Positions 1-9,584 of a DNA stretch of 64,000 bases are shown in pieces. The DNA comes from Chromatiaceae bacterium (GTDB lineage Bacteria > Pseudomonadota > Gammaproteobacteria > Chromatiales > Chromatiaceae). Below the pieces are notes generated by a model that saw nothing but the letters and a program-made list of their open reading frames with translations, ran no database searches and was not told the origin of the DNA. Position 1 is the stretch's first letter; every line of letters begins with the position of its first letter. The position numbers were made by a program, and so were the translations under genes. The stretch covers positions 62,001-126,000 of the forward strand of contig JACDZG010000002.1 of assembly GCA_013426805.1 (NCBI GenBank), written 5' to 3'.

Positions 1-1
1 C

Positions 2-1015
2 GCCCGCATCCTGGACCAACACCTGCGCCGCTGCTTCACCGAGGACCAGGTCTACCGGATCGATCACTATCTCGGCAAGAGCACGGTGCAAAACATCCTG
101 GTGTTCCGCTTCGCCAACCTCATGCTCGAACCCTTGTGGAATCGCAACTATATCGATCATGTGCAGATCTCCCACGCCGAGTCACAGGGCATCGGCGAGC
201 GCGCGGGCTTTTATGACGGGGTGGGGGCACTGCGCGACATGATTCAAAGCCACCTGCTGCAGTTGCTCACCCTGGTCGCCATGGAGCCGCCGCCCAGTCT
301 GGACGCCGAGGCCCTGCGCGATGAGAAGGTGAAGGTGCTGCGCTCGATCCGGCCGATCGCGCGCTCGGCGGTCCACGCCCAGGCGTTGCGCGCCCAGTAC
401 GCACCGGGCCAGCATCCCCAGGGCAAGGTGCCGGGGTACCTGGAAGAACCGGGGATTGCCGCGAACAGCACGACCGAGACCTACGCGGCACTCAAGCTTT
501 ACATCGACAACTGGCGCTGGCGCAACGTCCCCTTTTATCTGCGCACCGGCAAGCGACTGACCGGCACCAACTCCATGATCGCCATCCGCTTCAAGCACCC
601 GCCGCAACAGTTGTTCCAACCGACCCCCATCACACGGCTCAAGCCGAACTGGATTCTGCTCAACCTGCAGCCGCACGAGTGCATGCGCCTGGAACTCCAG
701 GTCAAGCAGCCGGGGCTTGAGATGCGCACCCGCACCGAACGCCTGGACGCCTCCTCCTGCACGCTGTCCCCGGAGCACAACGAGGCCTACGAGGCCCTGA
801 TCCTGGATGTGATCGGCGGGGATCACACCCACTTCCTGCGTGCCGATGAGGTCAACTGGGCGTGGCAGGTGGTGGACCCGGTGTTGCAGTTGTGGGCCAC
901 CGAGCGGGACTACATTCCGACCTACGCTGCCGGGTCCTGGGGACCGGCAGAGGCCAGCCGGCTGTTCGATCGGGAAGATCAGGACTGGCGCAACGGGCTC
1001 GACGACGCCGACTGA
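2..1015 (+). CDS. zwf: Glucose-6-phosphate 1-dehydrogenase, copy 1 (5'-truncated by window edge)
   Basis: C-terminal two thirds of the enzyme that oxidises glucose 6-phosphate to 6-phosphogluconolactone at the entry of the oxidative pentose phosphate pathway. The N-terminal Rossmann part lies outside the window; the first whole codon is at base 2. The substrate-binding motif RIDHYLGK is near the left end, followed by [14 protein letters not shown] and FYLRTGKRL, and the protein ends in the family-typical YAAGSWGP tail. It heads the same-strand run zwf-pgi-glgX-gnd-zwf. The complete zwf 5 kb downstream is clearly divergent, so the two are paralogues and not a recent tandem copy. Confidence 0.95.
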   Translation, partial: ARILDQHLRRCFTEDQVYRIDHYLGKSTVQNILVFRFANLMLEPLWNRNYIDHVQISHAESQGIGERAGFYDGVGALRDMIQSHLLQLLTLVAMEPPPSLDAEALRDEKVKVLRSIRPIARSAVHAQALRAQYAPGQHPQGKVPGYLEEPGIAANSTTETYAALKLYIDNWRWRNVPFYLRTGKRLTGTNSMIAIRFKHPPQQLFQPTPITRLKPNWILLNLQPHECMRLELQVKQPGLEMRTRTERLDASSCTLSPEHNEAYEALILDVIGGDHTHFLRADEVNWAWQVVDPVLQLWATERDYIPTYAAGSWGPAEASRLFDREDQDWRNGLDDAD

Positions 1016-1164
1016 GGCGGCCCAATTGCGGCCAGCCGGGAACCACCGGTCGTGCTAGGCTTGGCACGATCCGCACGGCGCCGCACCTTGACCTCGCGGC
1101 CGCGCACCGACCGAACCAAACGAACGCCGTCATCAAAAGAAGCAATCAACCAAAGGAGAAGCCC

Positions 1165-2811
1165 ATGTCGCTCGTCACACAGACCCCCCAATGGCAGGCC
1201 CTGGAACGGCACTGGCAGCAGCTGCAAGACACGCGGATGCGTGACCTGTTCGCCGCCGACCCCAAGCGCGCCGCGGCCATGACACTATCCGCCGCCGGGC
1301 TGCGGGTCGACTTCTCCAAGAACCTGATCGAGCCCCAGACCCTCCAACTCCTGTTCGACCTGGCGGCGGCAGTGGATCTGCAGGGCTGGACCCGACGCAT
1401 GTTCGCGGGCGACCAAATCAACAACACCGAGCAACGGGCCGTGCTCCACGTGGCCCTGCGCAACCGGTCGAACCGGCCGATCTATGTCGATGGCGCGGAC
1501 GTGATGCCGCAAATCAACGCGGTGCTGGAACGCATGGCCGTATTCGTCGCGCAGGTCCGCTCCGGCGACTGGAAGGGTTTCACGGGCCGCGCCATCACCG
1601 ACGTGGTCAACATCGGTATCGGCGGATCCAACCTCGGACCCAAGATGGTCTGCGCCGCGCTGGGTCCTTACCTCAGCGACACGCTGCGCGTCCATTTCGT
1701 ATCCAACGTCGACGGCACCCACCTTGCCGAGACCGTCCGCCATCTCGACCCCGCCACCACCCTCTTCGTGGTGGCCTCCAAGACCTTCACCACCCAGGAA
1801 ACCATGACCAACGCCAACAGCGCGCGGGACTGGACCCTGGCGGCGCTGCAGGACCCGGCGGCGGTGGCCCGTCACTTCGTGGCTGTCTCGACCAATGGCG
1901 ACAAGGTCACGGAATTCGGTATCGACACCGCCAACATGTTCGGCTTCTGGGACTGGGTGGGTGGACGCTACTCACTGTGGTCCGCCATCGGCCTGCCGAT
2001 CGCCCTGGCCGTCGGCTTCGACCGTTTCGTGGAACTGCTGGAAGGCGCCCATGCGATGGACGAGCACTTCCGGGATGCGGACCTCAGTGAAAACATCCCC
2101 GCCATCCTGGGCCTGATCGGGGTCTGGTATGCCAACTTCGCCGGCGCCCGCACGCACGCCGTGCTGCCCTATGACCAGTATCTGCGCTTCCTGCCCGCCT
2201 ATCTGCAACAGGGCGACATGGAGAGCAACGGCAAGCGGGTCACCCGCGACGGGGTCGCCGTAGACTACAGCACCGGCCCCGTGGTCTGGGGTGAACCCGG
2301 CACCGACGGCCAGCACGCCTTTTATCAGCTCATCCATCAGGGCACTCAGTTGATCCCGGCAGACTTCATCGGCGCCATCCATAGCCATAACCCGCTGGGC
2401 GACCACCACGCCAAGTTCATGGCAAACTATTTCGCCCAGACCGAGGCGCTGATGCGCGGGCGCACCTTCGAGGAGGCCCTGGCCGAGTTGCGGGCCGCCG
2501 GGATGCCGGAGGAGCGCGCGCGGTTCCTGGCCAGTCACCGCACCTTCCCCGGCAACCGGCCGACCAACAGCATCCTCATGGAGCGCCTCACGCCGCACAC
2601 CCTGGGCGCCCTGATCGCACTCTATGAACACCGCATCTTCACCCAGGGCATTCTCTGGGGCGTCAACTCATTCGATCAGTGGGGCGTGGAACTGGGCAAA
2701 CAGCTCGCCGGGGTCATCCTGAAGGAGTTGCAGGAGGGCCGGATCGGCGCAGATCATGACGGCTCCACCAGCGCCCTGCTCGAACACTTCATGCGCGGGG
2801 CCCGGGCTTAG
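1165..2811 (+). CDS. pgi: Glucose-6-phosphate isomerase
   Basis: Interconverts glucose 6-phosphate and fructose 6-phosphate in the cytoplasm. The 548-residue protein has the usual length and the signature strings [38 protein letters not shown] and [12 protein letters not shown]. The frame stays open far upstream, but the ATG used here is preceded by AAAGGAG six bases before it, and the protein then begins where the family normally begins. It sits 149 bases after zwf copy 1 and 10 bases before glgX, so it is probably cotranscribed with both and joins glycogen breakdown to the pentose phosphate route. Confidence 0.96.
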   Translation: MSLVTQTPQWQALERHWQQLQDTRMRDLFAADPKRAAAMTLSAAGLRVDFSKNLIEPQTLQLLFDLAAAVDLQGWTRRMFAGDQINNTEQRAVLHVALRNRSNRPIYVDGADVMPQINAVLERMAVFVAQVRSGDWKGFTGRAITDVVNIGIGGSNLGPKMVCAALGPYLSDTLRVHFVSNVDGTHLAETVRHLDPATTLFVVASKTFTTQETMTNANSARDWTLAALQDPAAVARHFVAVSTNGDKVTEFGIDTANMFGFWDWVGGRYSLWSAIGLPIALAVGFDRFVELLEGAHAMDEHFRDADLSENIPAILGLIGVWYANFAGARTHAVLPYDQYLRFLPAYLQQGDMESNGKRVTRDGVAVDYSTGPVVWGEPGTDGQHAFYQLIHQGTQLIPADFIGAIHSHNPLGDHHAKFMANYFAQTEALMRGRTFEEALAELRAAGMPEERARFLASHRTFPGNRPTNSILMERLTPHTLGALIALYEHRIFTQGILWGVNSFDQWGVELGKQLAGVILKELQEGRIGADHDGSTSALLEHFMRGARA

Positions 2812-2821
2812 TCAGGCGGGT

Positions 2822-4936
2822 ATGCGGATGAACCAGCCCCACTATCAGATTGCACCCGGCCACTGGGATCAGGGCGGCGCCACCGTCACCGCGGCGGGAG
2901 TCAACTTTTGCGTCTTCAGCCGGCTGGCCGACCGGCTGGAGCTCCTGCTGTTCGATCACGTCGAGGCCGCCGCGCCCTTCCAGATCATCTCACTCGACCC
3001 CAGGGTCAACCGAACCTTCTACTTCTGGCATGTGCTGGTGCTGGGACTCCCCAACGGTACCTACTACAACTGGCGCGCCGCGGGTCCGTGCGACACCCGC
3101 GAGAGCGGCTGTCGGTTCGACCCCGGCAAGGCGCTCCTGGACCCCTGGGCGACCACCGTGAGTGATCGCCTGTGGGACCGCAAACGCGCTCGGGTCCGCG
3201 GCGACAATCTGGACAGCGCCATGCGCGCCATGGTGGTACGTGACGACTATGATTGGGAGGGCGATGCGCCCATTCACGTCCCGATGAACCGCGCGGTCAT
3301 CTATGAGATGCATTTGGCCGGTTTCACCCGCCACCCCGCCTCTGGCACCACTCACCCGGGCACCTATCGGGCGCTCATCGAGAAGATCCCCTATCTCCAG
3401 CAACTCGGCATCACCCATGTGGAACTGCTGCCGATCATGGCGTTCGACCCCCAGGATGTCCCGCCCGATACCGCCGGGCGCGGGCTGACGAACTACTGGG
3501 GCTACAGCACGCACAGCTTCTTCGCTCCCCACCCCCACTTCGCCGTGGATCAGGCACGCGCCCGTGATGAGTTCCGCGATTTGGTCAAGGCCCTGCACCG
3601 GGCCGGGATCGGAGTCCTGCTGGATGTCGTCTTCAACCACACCGCCGAGGGCGGCGTGGACGGGCCGACCATCAACCTCAAGGGCCTGGGCAACGAGGTC
3701 TTCTATCACCTGGACTTCGATGACCGGCGACTGTATCGGGATTACACCGGCTGCGGCAACACCGTCAACTGTAACCATCCGATCGTCACCCGCTTCCTGG
3801 TGGACTCGCTGCTGTACTGGGTGCAGCAGATGCACGTGGACGGCTTCCGCTTCGACCTGGCCAGCGCGTTGGCCCGCGGCGAGGACGGCAATCCGCAATA
3901 CCACGCCCCCTTGCTGTGGCAAACCGAGTTGTCACCCTACCTGCACCGCGCCCACATCATCGCCGAGGCTTGGGACGCGGCCGGACTCTATCAGGTAGGT
4001 GACTTCCCGGGCTTCCGCTGGGCCGAGTGGAACGGACGCTATCGGGACCTGATGCGCGCGTTCGTGCGCGGCGACCCTGGCCTGATCCCGGAGGTGGCCA
4101 CCCGCCTGGCCGGTTCGAGCGACCTCTATGAAGCGCGCGGGCGCCTGCCCATCAATTCGGTGAACTTCATCACCTGCCATGACGGCTTCAGCCTTTGGGA
4201 TCTGGTGAGCTACGACCGTAAGCACAACGAATCCAATGGAGAACAGAACCGCGACGGCGGGGATCACAACATCAGTTGGAACTGCGGCGTCGAAGGGCCG
4301 AGCGACGACCCGGACATTCTGGCGTTGCGCCGCCGCCAGGCCCGTAACTTCATCGGTATCCTGATGCTGAGCCAGGGGGTGCCGATGCTGCTGGCGGGCG
4401 ACGAAGTCCTGCACACCCAGCGCGGCAACAACAACACCTACTGCCAGAACAACGCCTTGTCCTGGTTCGACTGGGACCAGGTGCAGACGAACCAGCCCAT
4501 GCTGAACTTCGTCCGCGGCATGATCTGTCTGCGCCGACGCCACCCGAGCCTGACGCGCGACCGCTTTCTCACCGGCCGGCCCGAATCCGGCCAGACGCTG
4601 CCCGACATTGCCTGGCACGGGGTCAGCCTCGACGCCCCCGCCTGGGATGATCCCGCGGCCCGCACCCTCGCCTTCACCCTGGCCGGAACCACGGCGGAGG
4701 AACCGCCGCTGCACGCGATGCTCAACATGAGGGAGGAAGCGCAGACGTTCGCGGTACCGGTGCTGCCGGGTCGGCGTTGGACCCTGGCGGTCGACACCAC
4801 CGCGGAACCGGGCGTCTATCCGCCGGATATCCCGGCACCGCTCGTCGCCGGATGCATCCGGGTCGGGCCGCGCAGCCTGGTGGTGCTCGAAGCACCGGCC
4901 AGTGTACGCGCAACCATTGAAATCAAGCGGACCTGA
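2822..4936 (+). CDS. glgX: Glycogen debranching enzyme GlgX (GH13)
   Basis: Isoamylase-type debranching enzyme that hydrolyses alpha-1,6 branches of phosphorylase-limited glycogen. The N-terminal CBM48-like region (about residues 10-110) precedes the GH13 barrel. Visible GH13 regions are VLLDVVFNHTAEGG, GFRFDLASAL with the catalytic Asp, IIAEAWDAAG with the acid/base Glu, and NFITCHDGFS. The GlgX-type string HNESNGEQNRDGGDHNISWN is also present. At 704 residues it has normal length. The ATG 10 bases after the pgi stop was chosen because an AGGCGGG stretch precedes it; a second ATG two codons later is possible. The context suggests glycogen is a carbon source for the surrounding dehydrogenases. 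Confidence 0.95.
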   Translation: MRMNQPHYQIAPGHWDQGGATVTAAGVNFCVFSRLADRLELLLFDHVEAAAPFQIISLDPRVNRTFYFWHVLVLGLPNGTYYNWRAAGPCDTRESGCRFDPGKALLDPWATTVSDRLWDRKRARVRGDNLDSAMRAMVVRDDYDWEGDAPIHVPMNRAVIYEMHLAGFTRHPASGTTHPGTYRALIEKIPYLQQLGITHVELLPIMAFDPQDVPPDTAGRGLTNYWGYSTHSFFAPHPHFAVDQARARDEFRDLVKALHRAGIGVLLDVVFNHTAEGGVDGPTINLKGLGNEVFYHLDFDDRRLYRDYTGCGNTVNCNHPIVTRFLVDSLLYWVQQMHVDGFRFDLASALARGEDGNPQYHAPLLWQTELSPYLHRAHIIAEAWDAAGLYQVGDFPGFRWAEWNGRYRDLMRAFVRGDPGLIPEVATRLAGSSDLYEARGRLPINSVNFITCHDGFSLWDLVSYDRKHNESNGEQNRDGGDHNISWNCGVEGPSDDPDILALRRRQARNFIGILMLSQGVPMLLAGDEVLHTQRGNNNTYCQNNALSWFDWDQVQTNQPMLNFVRGMICLRRRHPSLTRDRFLTGRPESGQTLPDIAWHGVSLDAPAWDDPAARTLAFTLAGTTAEEPPLHAMLNMREEAQTFAVPVLPGRRWTLAVDTTAEPGVYPPDIPAPLVAGCIRVGPRSLVVLEAPASVRATIEIKRT

Positions 4937-4972
4937 AACCCGGTGTCGTACATCAACCAGAGGAATCACGCC

Positions 4973-5992
4973 ATGCAACTCGGAATGATCGGTCTCGGCC
5001 GGATGGGCGCCAATATGGTCCTGCGCTTGCTGCGCGCCGGGCACCAATGTGTGGTCTACGATCGGGATGCCGCGGCGGCTGCCGCGCTGGTCGCGGAGGG
5101 GGCGGTGGCCGCCGCCGACCTGGCCGATTTCTGCGCCCTGCTCACCCCGCCGCGCAACGCCTGGATCATGGTGCCGGCCGCCGTGGTCGATCATGTCATC
5201 GATGACCTGGTACCCCACCTGAGCGCGGGCGACACCCTGATCGACGGGGGAAACTCCAATTATCGCGACGACCTGGCTCATGCCGACCGGCTGCGGCCCC
5301 GGGGTATTCACTTCGTCGACTGCGGCACGAGCGGCGGCGTCTGGGGACTGGAGCGCGGTTACTGCCTGATGATCGGCGGCGATACCGAGGCCGTGGAGCG
5401 TCTCGACCCCATCTTCGCCACCCTTGCCCCCGGCATCGGCGCTATCGAGCGCACCACCGGACGCGACGGCCCGCCGAGCCGCGCCGAACATGGCTATCTG
5501 CACTGCGGCCAGAACGGCGCCGGTCACTTCGTGAAGATGGTCCACAACGGCATCGAGTACGCCCTGATGGCCGCCTATGCGGAGGGCTTCAATCTCCTCA
5601 AACATGCCGGCGTCGGCCGCGCCGACCGGCCGGCCGATGCCGAGACCGCGCCCTTGAGCAATCCGGAGCACTATCAGTACGACATCGACCTGGCCGCGGT
5701 CGCCGAGTTGTGGCGGCGCGGCAGCGTCGTCGCCTCCTGGCTGCTGGATCTGAGCGCCAACGCCCTGCTGGCCGATCCGCACCTCAAGCAGTTCGGCGGA
5801 CGGGTGTCGGACTCCGGCGAGGGGCGCTGGACGGCACTCGCCGCCATCGAAACCGGAACCCCGGCGCCGCTGCTGACGACCGCGCTCTATGAACGTTTCA
5901 ACTCCCGCGGCGAGGCCGACTTCGCCAATCAGTTGCTCTCGGCCATGCGCTACCAGTTCGGCGGGCATCACGAACAACCCAAGGCCCTATAA
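4973..5992 (+). CDS. gnd: 6-phosphogluconate dehydrogenase, decarboxylating, short form
   Basis: Oxidatively decarboxylates 6-phosphogluconate to ribulose 5-phosphate. The start is IGLGRMGANMVLRLLRAGH, a Rossmann fold, followed by the substrate-site string GTSGGVWGLERGY and the catalytic HFVKMVHNGIEYALM with the Lys and HN pair. At 339 residues it belongs to the short YqeC/GntZ-like subfamily and not to the roughly 470-residue E. coli type. After the second beta strand the sequence is VVYDRDA; an Asp there usually favours NAD over NADP, so NAD preference is inferred. The ATG follows CAGAGGAA at good spacing; an upstream GTG in frame is less likely. It is followed after 30 bases by zwf copy 2. 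Confidence 0.93.
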   Translation: MQLGMIGLGRMGANMVLRLLRAGHQCVVYDRDAAAAAALVAEGAVAAADLADFCALLTPPRNAWIMVPAAVVDHVIDDLVPHLSAGDTLIDGGNSNYRDDLAHADRLRPRGIHFVDCGTSGGVWGLERGYCLMIGGDTEAVERLDPIFATLAPGIGAIERTTGRDGPPSRAEHGYLHCGQNGAGHFVKMVHNGIEYALMAAYAEGFNLLKHAGVGRADRPADAETAPLSNPEHYQYDIDLAAVAELWRRGSVVASWLLDLSANALLADPHLKQFGGRVSDSGEGRWTALAAIETGTPAPLLTTALYERFNSRGEADFANQLLSAMRYQFGGHHEQPKAL

Positions 5993-6022
5993 TTTTTGCT
6001 TAGCCGACCTCAGGAGAACCCC

Positions 6023-7576
6023 GTGTCACACCAGCACATGAGTTCCGAGACAGCCGCACCGGCCCCGCCCTGCGTCATGATCATCTTCGGCGCCGGGGGT
6101 GATCTGACCAAGCGCAAGCTGATCCCGGCACTGTTCCACCTGTGCCACGGCGGACTGCTGCCGGACACCTTCGCGGTCCTCGGGCTCGACCGGCTGGAGT
6201 TGGATGACGGCGCTTACCGCGACCTGCTGGCCGCCGAGGTCCGCCAACACGTCGGGAGCGCCTGGAACCAGCAAACCTGGGATCGGCTGTGCAGCCAACT
6301 GCACTACATGAAGGCCGACTTCACCGACGTCGAGAGTCACATGGCGCTGTGCGAGCATCTCACGCGCCTCGACGCCGAGCGCGGCACCGAGGGCAACTAT
6401 CTGTTCTATCTCGCCGTTCCGCCCAGCCTGTTCGGCGGCATCACCCGTTTGCTGGGTGAGGTCGGACTCACCGCCGAGGCCCCGGACGATTGGCGCCGGG
6501 TGATCATCGAGAAGCCCTTCGGCCACGATCTGGAGTCGGCTCAGGATCTCAACCGGATGCTCCATGAGACCTTGGACGAGGAGCAGATCTACCGCATCGA
6601 CCACTATCTCGGCAAAGAGACGGTTCAGAACATCATGGTCTTCCGGTTCTCCAACGGCTTCATCGAGCCCCTGTGGAACCGCCAGCATATCGACCATGTG
6701 CAGATTACGGTGGCCGAATCGGTGGGCGTCGAACACCGCGGGGCCTATTACGAGGAAGCCGGTGCCCTGCGCGACATGATTCCCAACCACCTGCTGGTCC
6801 TCCTGGGTTTTCTGGCAATGGAACCGCCCAACTCATTCGACTCCTGCGCGGTCCGCGACGAGATCAACAAGGTCCTGGACGCCATCCAGCCGCTGACCCC
6901 GGAACAGGTGCTGACTCACGCGGTACGCGGGCAATATGGCGAGGGCAGTATGCCGAACGGGGAGCAGGTGCAAGCCTATCGCAGCTCGCCCGGAGTGGCT
7001 CCGAATTCCCGCACCGAGACCTTCGCCGCGCTGAAACTCACCATGGACAACTGGCGGTGGGCCGGCGTACCGTTTTATCTGCGTACCGGCAAACGCCTGC
7101 CCGCCCAATACACCGAGGTCGCTATTCAGTTCAAAAAGGCGCCGACCACCATGTTCAAGGGCATGGATCTCGAGGACATGAATCCGGACATGATGGTGCT
7201 GCGCATCCAACCGGACGAGGGCATCCAGTTGGGCTTCAGCGCCAAGGTCCCGGGGCCGACCATGCGCATCGGCACCGTCAACATGGACTTCTGTTACGCG
7301 GACTATTTCGGCAATGCTCCCGCCACCGGCTACGAGACGCTGATCTACGACTGCATGCACGGGGACGCCACGCTATTCAAGCACGCCGATACGGTCGAGA
7401 AAGGCTGGGAGATCGTCGAGTCGGTGATGGACGTCTGGCAGGCCCTGCCGGCCCGCAACTTCCCCAACTATGCCGCCGGCACCTGGGGACCGGAGGCGGC
7501 CGAAGACCTGTTGCGGAACGACGGGCGGCGCTGGCGGCCGATCGCGACGCCGAACGCCACCCGTTGTGGGCAATGA
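6023..7576 (+). CDS. zwf: Glucose-6-phosphate 1-dehydrogenase, copy 2 (complete)
   Basis: Complete 517-residue glucose-6-phosphate dehydrogenase. The N-terminal dinucleotide fold contains the glycine-rich IIFGAGGDLTKRKLIPAL, the substrate motif reads [13 protein letters not shown], and the tail has NYAAGTWGPEAAEDLL. The GTG start is preceded by AGGAG seven bases upstream; an ATG five codons in is an alternative. Having two zwf genes around one pgi-glgX-gnd core suggests isozymes that differ in cofactor use or regulation, but nothing in the sequence decides which. Codon usage matches its neighbours. Confidence 0.96.
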   Translation: MSHQHMSSETAAPAPPCVMIIFGAGGDLTKRKLIPALFHLCHGGLLPDTFAVLGLDRLELDDGAYRDLLAAEVRQHVGSAWNQQTWDRLCSQLHYMKADFTDVESHMALCEHLTRLDAERGTEGNYLFYLAVPPSLFGGITRLLGEVGLTAEAPDDWRRVIIEKPFGHDLESAQDLNRMLHETLDEEQIYRIDHYLGKETVQNIMVFRFSNGFIEPLWNRQHIDHVQITVAESVGVEHRGAYYEEAGALRDMIPNHLLVLLGFLAMEPPNSFDSCAVRDEINKVLDAIQPLTPEQVLTHAVRGQYGEGSMPNGEQVQAYRSSPGVAPNSRTETFAALKLTMDNWRWAGVPFYLRTGKRLPAQYTEVAIQFKKAPTTMFKGMDLEDMNPDMMVLRIQPDEGIQLGFSAKVPGPTMRIGTVNMDFCYADYFGNAPATGYETLIYDCMHGDATLFKHADTVEKGWEIVESVMDVWQALPARNFPNYAAGTWGPEAAEDLLRNDGRRWRPIATPNATRCGQ

Positions 7577-7662
7577 GCGCGCACGGTGCAACGCATCCTC
7601 CCGCGACCGGCGCGGTGAGCCAACGAGAACATGATCATAACGGACAACGCTCGAGGCGACCC

Positions 7663-8322
7663 ATGTGCACCCTGCGAACCTGTTTACTGCTGACCATGAT
7701 CGTGCTGAACGGCCTGCCGGGCGCCGGATCAGCCGTAGCGGGCGACCCACAGGCGAGCGCGGCGGAGTGGGCCATGATCCCCGCCTGGTGCCGGTTTGCG
7801 ACTGCGGCAAGAAAAACCGAAAACAAGGTGGAACAGATTCCCGACCCCCACATCCGCGCCAAAATCCGGGCGCTGGACGCGTCCGGCTGCAACGGCTTCC
7901 ATCATTATTGCTGGGCCCTGATCTGGGCCAATCGCAGCTACTTCTATGACGGCGAGGATCACTGGGTCACCAGAACGAACTACGACTGGGCTATTTCCGA
8001 CTTGAACTATGTGTTCCATAACTCGGAAGCGGGCGACACCTGCGCGCTCTTCCCGGAAATGCATACCAAGATGGGGGAGATGAAGTTCCTGATCGAGAAA
8101 CCCAGGGAGGCCGAGTCGAGCTATCGCGCGGCGCTGAAGCTGAAACCCGGATACGCCCCCGCCTACGCCGGACTGAGCGACATGTATGAAGCGCAGGGCG
8201 CGAGCGACAAGGCCGTTGCCGTTCTGCAGGCGGGCCTCAAGGCCAATCCCCAATCCAGTGCCATCAAGAAGAAACTGGCCCGCCTGCAGGCACGCACCGC
8301 CGGCACCGGACCGGCACCTTAG
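7663..8322 (+). CDS. Secreted or periplasmic TPR-containing hypothetical protein
   Basis: A 219-residue protein with a hydrophobic N-terminal segment (LLLTMIVLNGLPGAGSAVAG) that looks like a Sec signal peptide with cleavage near residue 27. The mid-region is Cys-rich (CNGFHHYCWALIWANRSYF). Residues about 130-205 form two TPR-like helical hairpins (AESSYRAALKLKPGYAPAYAG and a following ALQ-type repeat). The frame is open much further upstream inside zwf; the ATG after CGAGGCGAC was taken because it directly precedes the signal peptide. No function is known to me. TPR proteins of this size usually scaffold envelope complexes. It may be cotranscribed with zwf 86 bases upstream. Confidence 0.75.
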   Translation: MCTLRTCLLLTMIVLNGLPGAGSAVAGDPQASAAEWAMIPAWCRFATAARKTENKVEQIPDPHIRAKIRALDASGCNGFHHYCWALIWANRSYFYDGEDHWVTRTNYDWAISDLNYVFHNSEAGDTCALFPEMHTKMGEMKFLIEKPREAESSYRAALKLKPGYAPAYAGLSDMYEAQGASDKAVAVLQAGLKANPQSSAIKKKLARLQARTAGTGPAP

Positions 8323-8328
8323 GCGCAG

Positions 8329-8360
8329 AGGATGGGCTTCGCTGCGCTCCACCCCATCCT
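8329..8360. repeat. GATGGGG...CCCCATC hairpin repeat
   Basis: Stem AGGATGGG paired with CCCATCCT around a loop rich in CGCTGCGCTC. It lies between the TPR gene and the HAD gene, overlapping neither. It belongs to a family of imperfect palindromes seen at several other places in the window (36.86, 40.25, 40.72, 43.7 and 46.9 kb). It could serve as a transcription terminator or processing site, but no T-run follows. Confidence 0.7.
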
Positions 8361-8374
8361 ACAGGAACACGCTC

Positions 8375-9172
8375 ATGTACAAACTCGTGGTCTGTGACCT
8401 CGACGGAACCCTGCTCAATCCGGAGCATCGCCTCGGCGACTTCACCCTGTTGGTCCTCGCCCGGCTGCGCGAACGCGGTGTCGATCTGATGCTGGCCTCG
8501 GGCCGCCACTTTCAGGACATCCGAACCTACGCCAACCAGCTCGGAGGTCACGGCTGTCTGATCTCATCCAACGGTGCCGCGGTGCATGACCGCGAATCAC
8601 GCCTGGTCGATTGCTGGCCACTGGACCCGGCGTGCGTGCGTGCTCTCATCAGCAACCCCGCCTGGGCCGACGTCCACACCAATATCTACCGCACCACTGA
8701 CTGGCTGGTCGCCCGCCCCGAGCCCTATCTGTTGAGCTACCACCAGGACTCCGGGTTCAGCTATCGCATCGTCGATCTGGCGACTATCGACGGCACCGAT
8801 GCGCTGAAGGTGTTTTTCTTCGGCGATCATGAGCGTTTGCTGGAAATCGAGCGGTCGGCGCTGGATCGCTTCGGTGATCGCGTCACCACCACCTTTTCGC
8901 TCCCCGTGACGCTCGAGATCATGGCCCTTGGCGTCTCCAAAGGCGCCGCGCTTGTCGGGGTCGCGCAACGTCTGGGGATCGATCCGGCGCAGATTCTCGC
9001 CTTCGGTGATGGGATGAACGACCTGGAGATGCTCACCCAGGCCGGCACCGGTATCATCATGGCGAACGCGGATCCGCGCCTCAAACAGGCGCTGCCGGAA
9101 CTCACCGTCATCGGCAGCAACGCGGATGAGTCAGTCGCGCGTCATCTGGAGCAGTTGTTCCTGGCCGACTGA
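8375..9172 (+). CDS. Cof-type HAD-IIB phosphatase
   Basis: HAD-superfamily hydrolase of the Cof/YbiV type, expected to dephosphorylate small phosphorylated metabolites. Motif I is VCDLDGTLLNP with the nucleophile and acid/base Asp, motif II is ASGR, the basic residue of motif III is in SKGAAL, and motif IV is FGDGMNDLEML. The 265-residue length fits type IIB with its alpha/beta cap between motifs II and III. The reading frame extends back into the TPR gene; the ATG at the start of MYKLVVCDLDGT is chosen because HAD motif I must sit near the N terminus. The substrate cannot be read from the sequence. The position after the sugar-phosphate genes is suggestive only. Confidence 0.92.
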   Translation: MYKLVVCDLDGTLLNPEHRLGDFTLLVLARLRERGVDLMLASGRHFQDIRTYANQLGGHGCLISSNGAAVHDRESRLVDCWPLDPACVRALISNPAWADVHTNIYRTTDWLVARPEPYLLSYHQDSGFSYRIVDLATIDGTDALKVFFFGDHERLLEIERSALDRFGDRVTTTFSLPVTLEIMALGVSKGAALVGVAQRLGIDPAQILAFGDGMNDLEMLTQAGTGIIMANADPRLKQALPELTVIGSNADESVARHLEQLFLAD

Positions 9173-9198
9173 ACGTTTCCCTGAAACACACACCGACT

Positions 9199-9224
9199 CG
9201 CGGTCGGAGCAACCTCCGACCGCG
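9199..9224. terminator. Perfect 11-bp stem-loop after the HAD gene
   Basis: CGCGGTCGGAG and CTCCGACCGCG pair perfectly around a CAAC tetraloop, 26 bases after the HAD stop codon. No T-run follows, so it would be a Rho-assisted or attenuating hairpin and not a classical intrinsic terminator. Confidence 0.5.
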
Positions 9225-9331
9225 ACGCTGCCACACCGACCACCCCAAGATCGCTCCGTGTCCGGGCGCCGCGCTTGCCGGCGAAATCATACCCGTCGCT
9301 GTTGGTTTTTCGTCCGTCGCTTTCCCCACCC

Positions 9332-9358
9332 AATGCTTGATAAGCATTGATAAGCATT
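9332..9358. promoter_or_regulatory. Palindrome with repeated half-site (possible operator)
   Basis: AATGCTT-GAT-AAGCATT is a perfect 7-bp dyad, immediately followed by a second GATAAGCATT half-site. It lies about 230 bases before fimT in otherwise featureless DNA. The arrangement resembles a dimer binding site with an extra half-site. No regulator can be named. Confidence 0.3.
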
Positions 9359-9584
9359 AACAAAAAGCGAAAAACCGAACACGCTGGACCGTTCCGTTTA
9401 CCGCTGCCGGAGCGACTGACCGATGCCCATCGGTGTTCCCTGGTCGGGGGACTTGCGACCCCAGTCACGGCAATAAACAAGCACTTCACTATTCTTTACT
9501 TTAGGGGCTTACGGTACCCGACGGGGCCGTCGCTATGGTTCGCACCAACCCTTGAAACAGGTGCGGAATCCATCGGAGACACCA

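Larger units (their letters stand above)
9173..9584. other. Intergenic region upstream of the pilin operon
   Basis: 412 bases without a convincing gene. It holds a strong hairpin just after the HAD gene and, further right, a short AT-richer palindrome with an extra half-site (both listed separately). The last 110 bases before fimT are the probable promoter and leader region, but I could not identify a clear sigma-70 or sigma-54 pair. Small open frames here lack family signatures. Confidence 0.6.

Noticed and set aside
3932-5977. 681-codon minus-strand frame opposite glgX and gnd
   Set aside because: Antisense shadow of two well-supported genes; no recognisable motif. Same reasoning for 38148-40241, 43876-45939 and 20397-21935.
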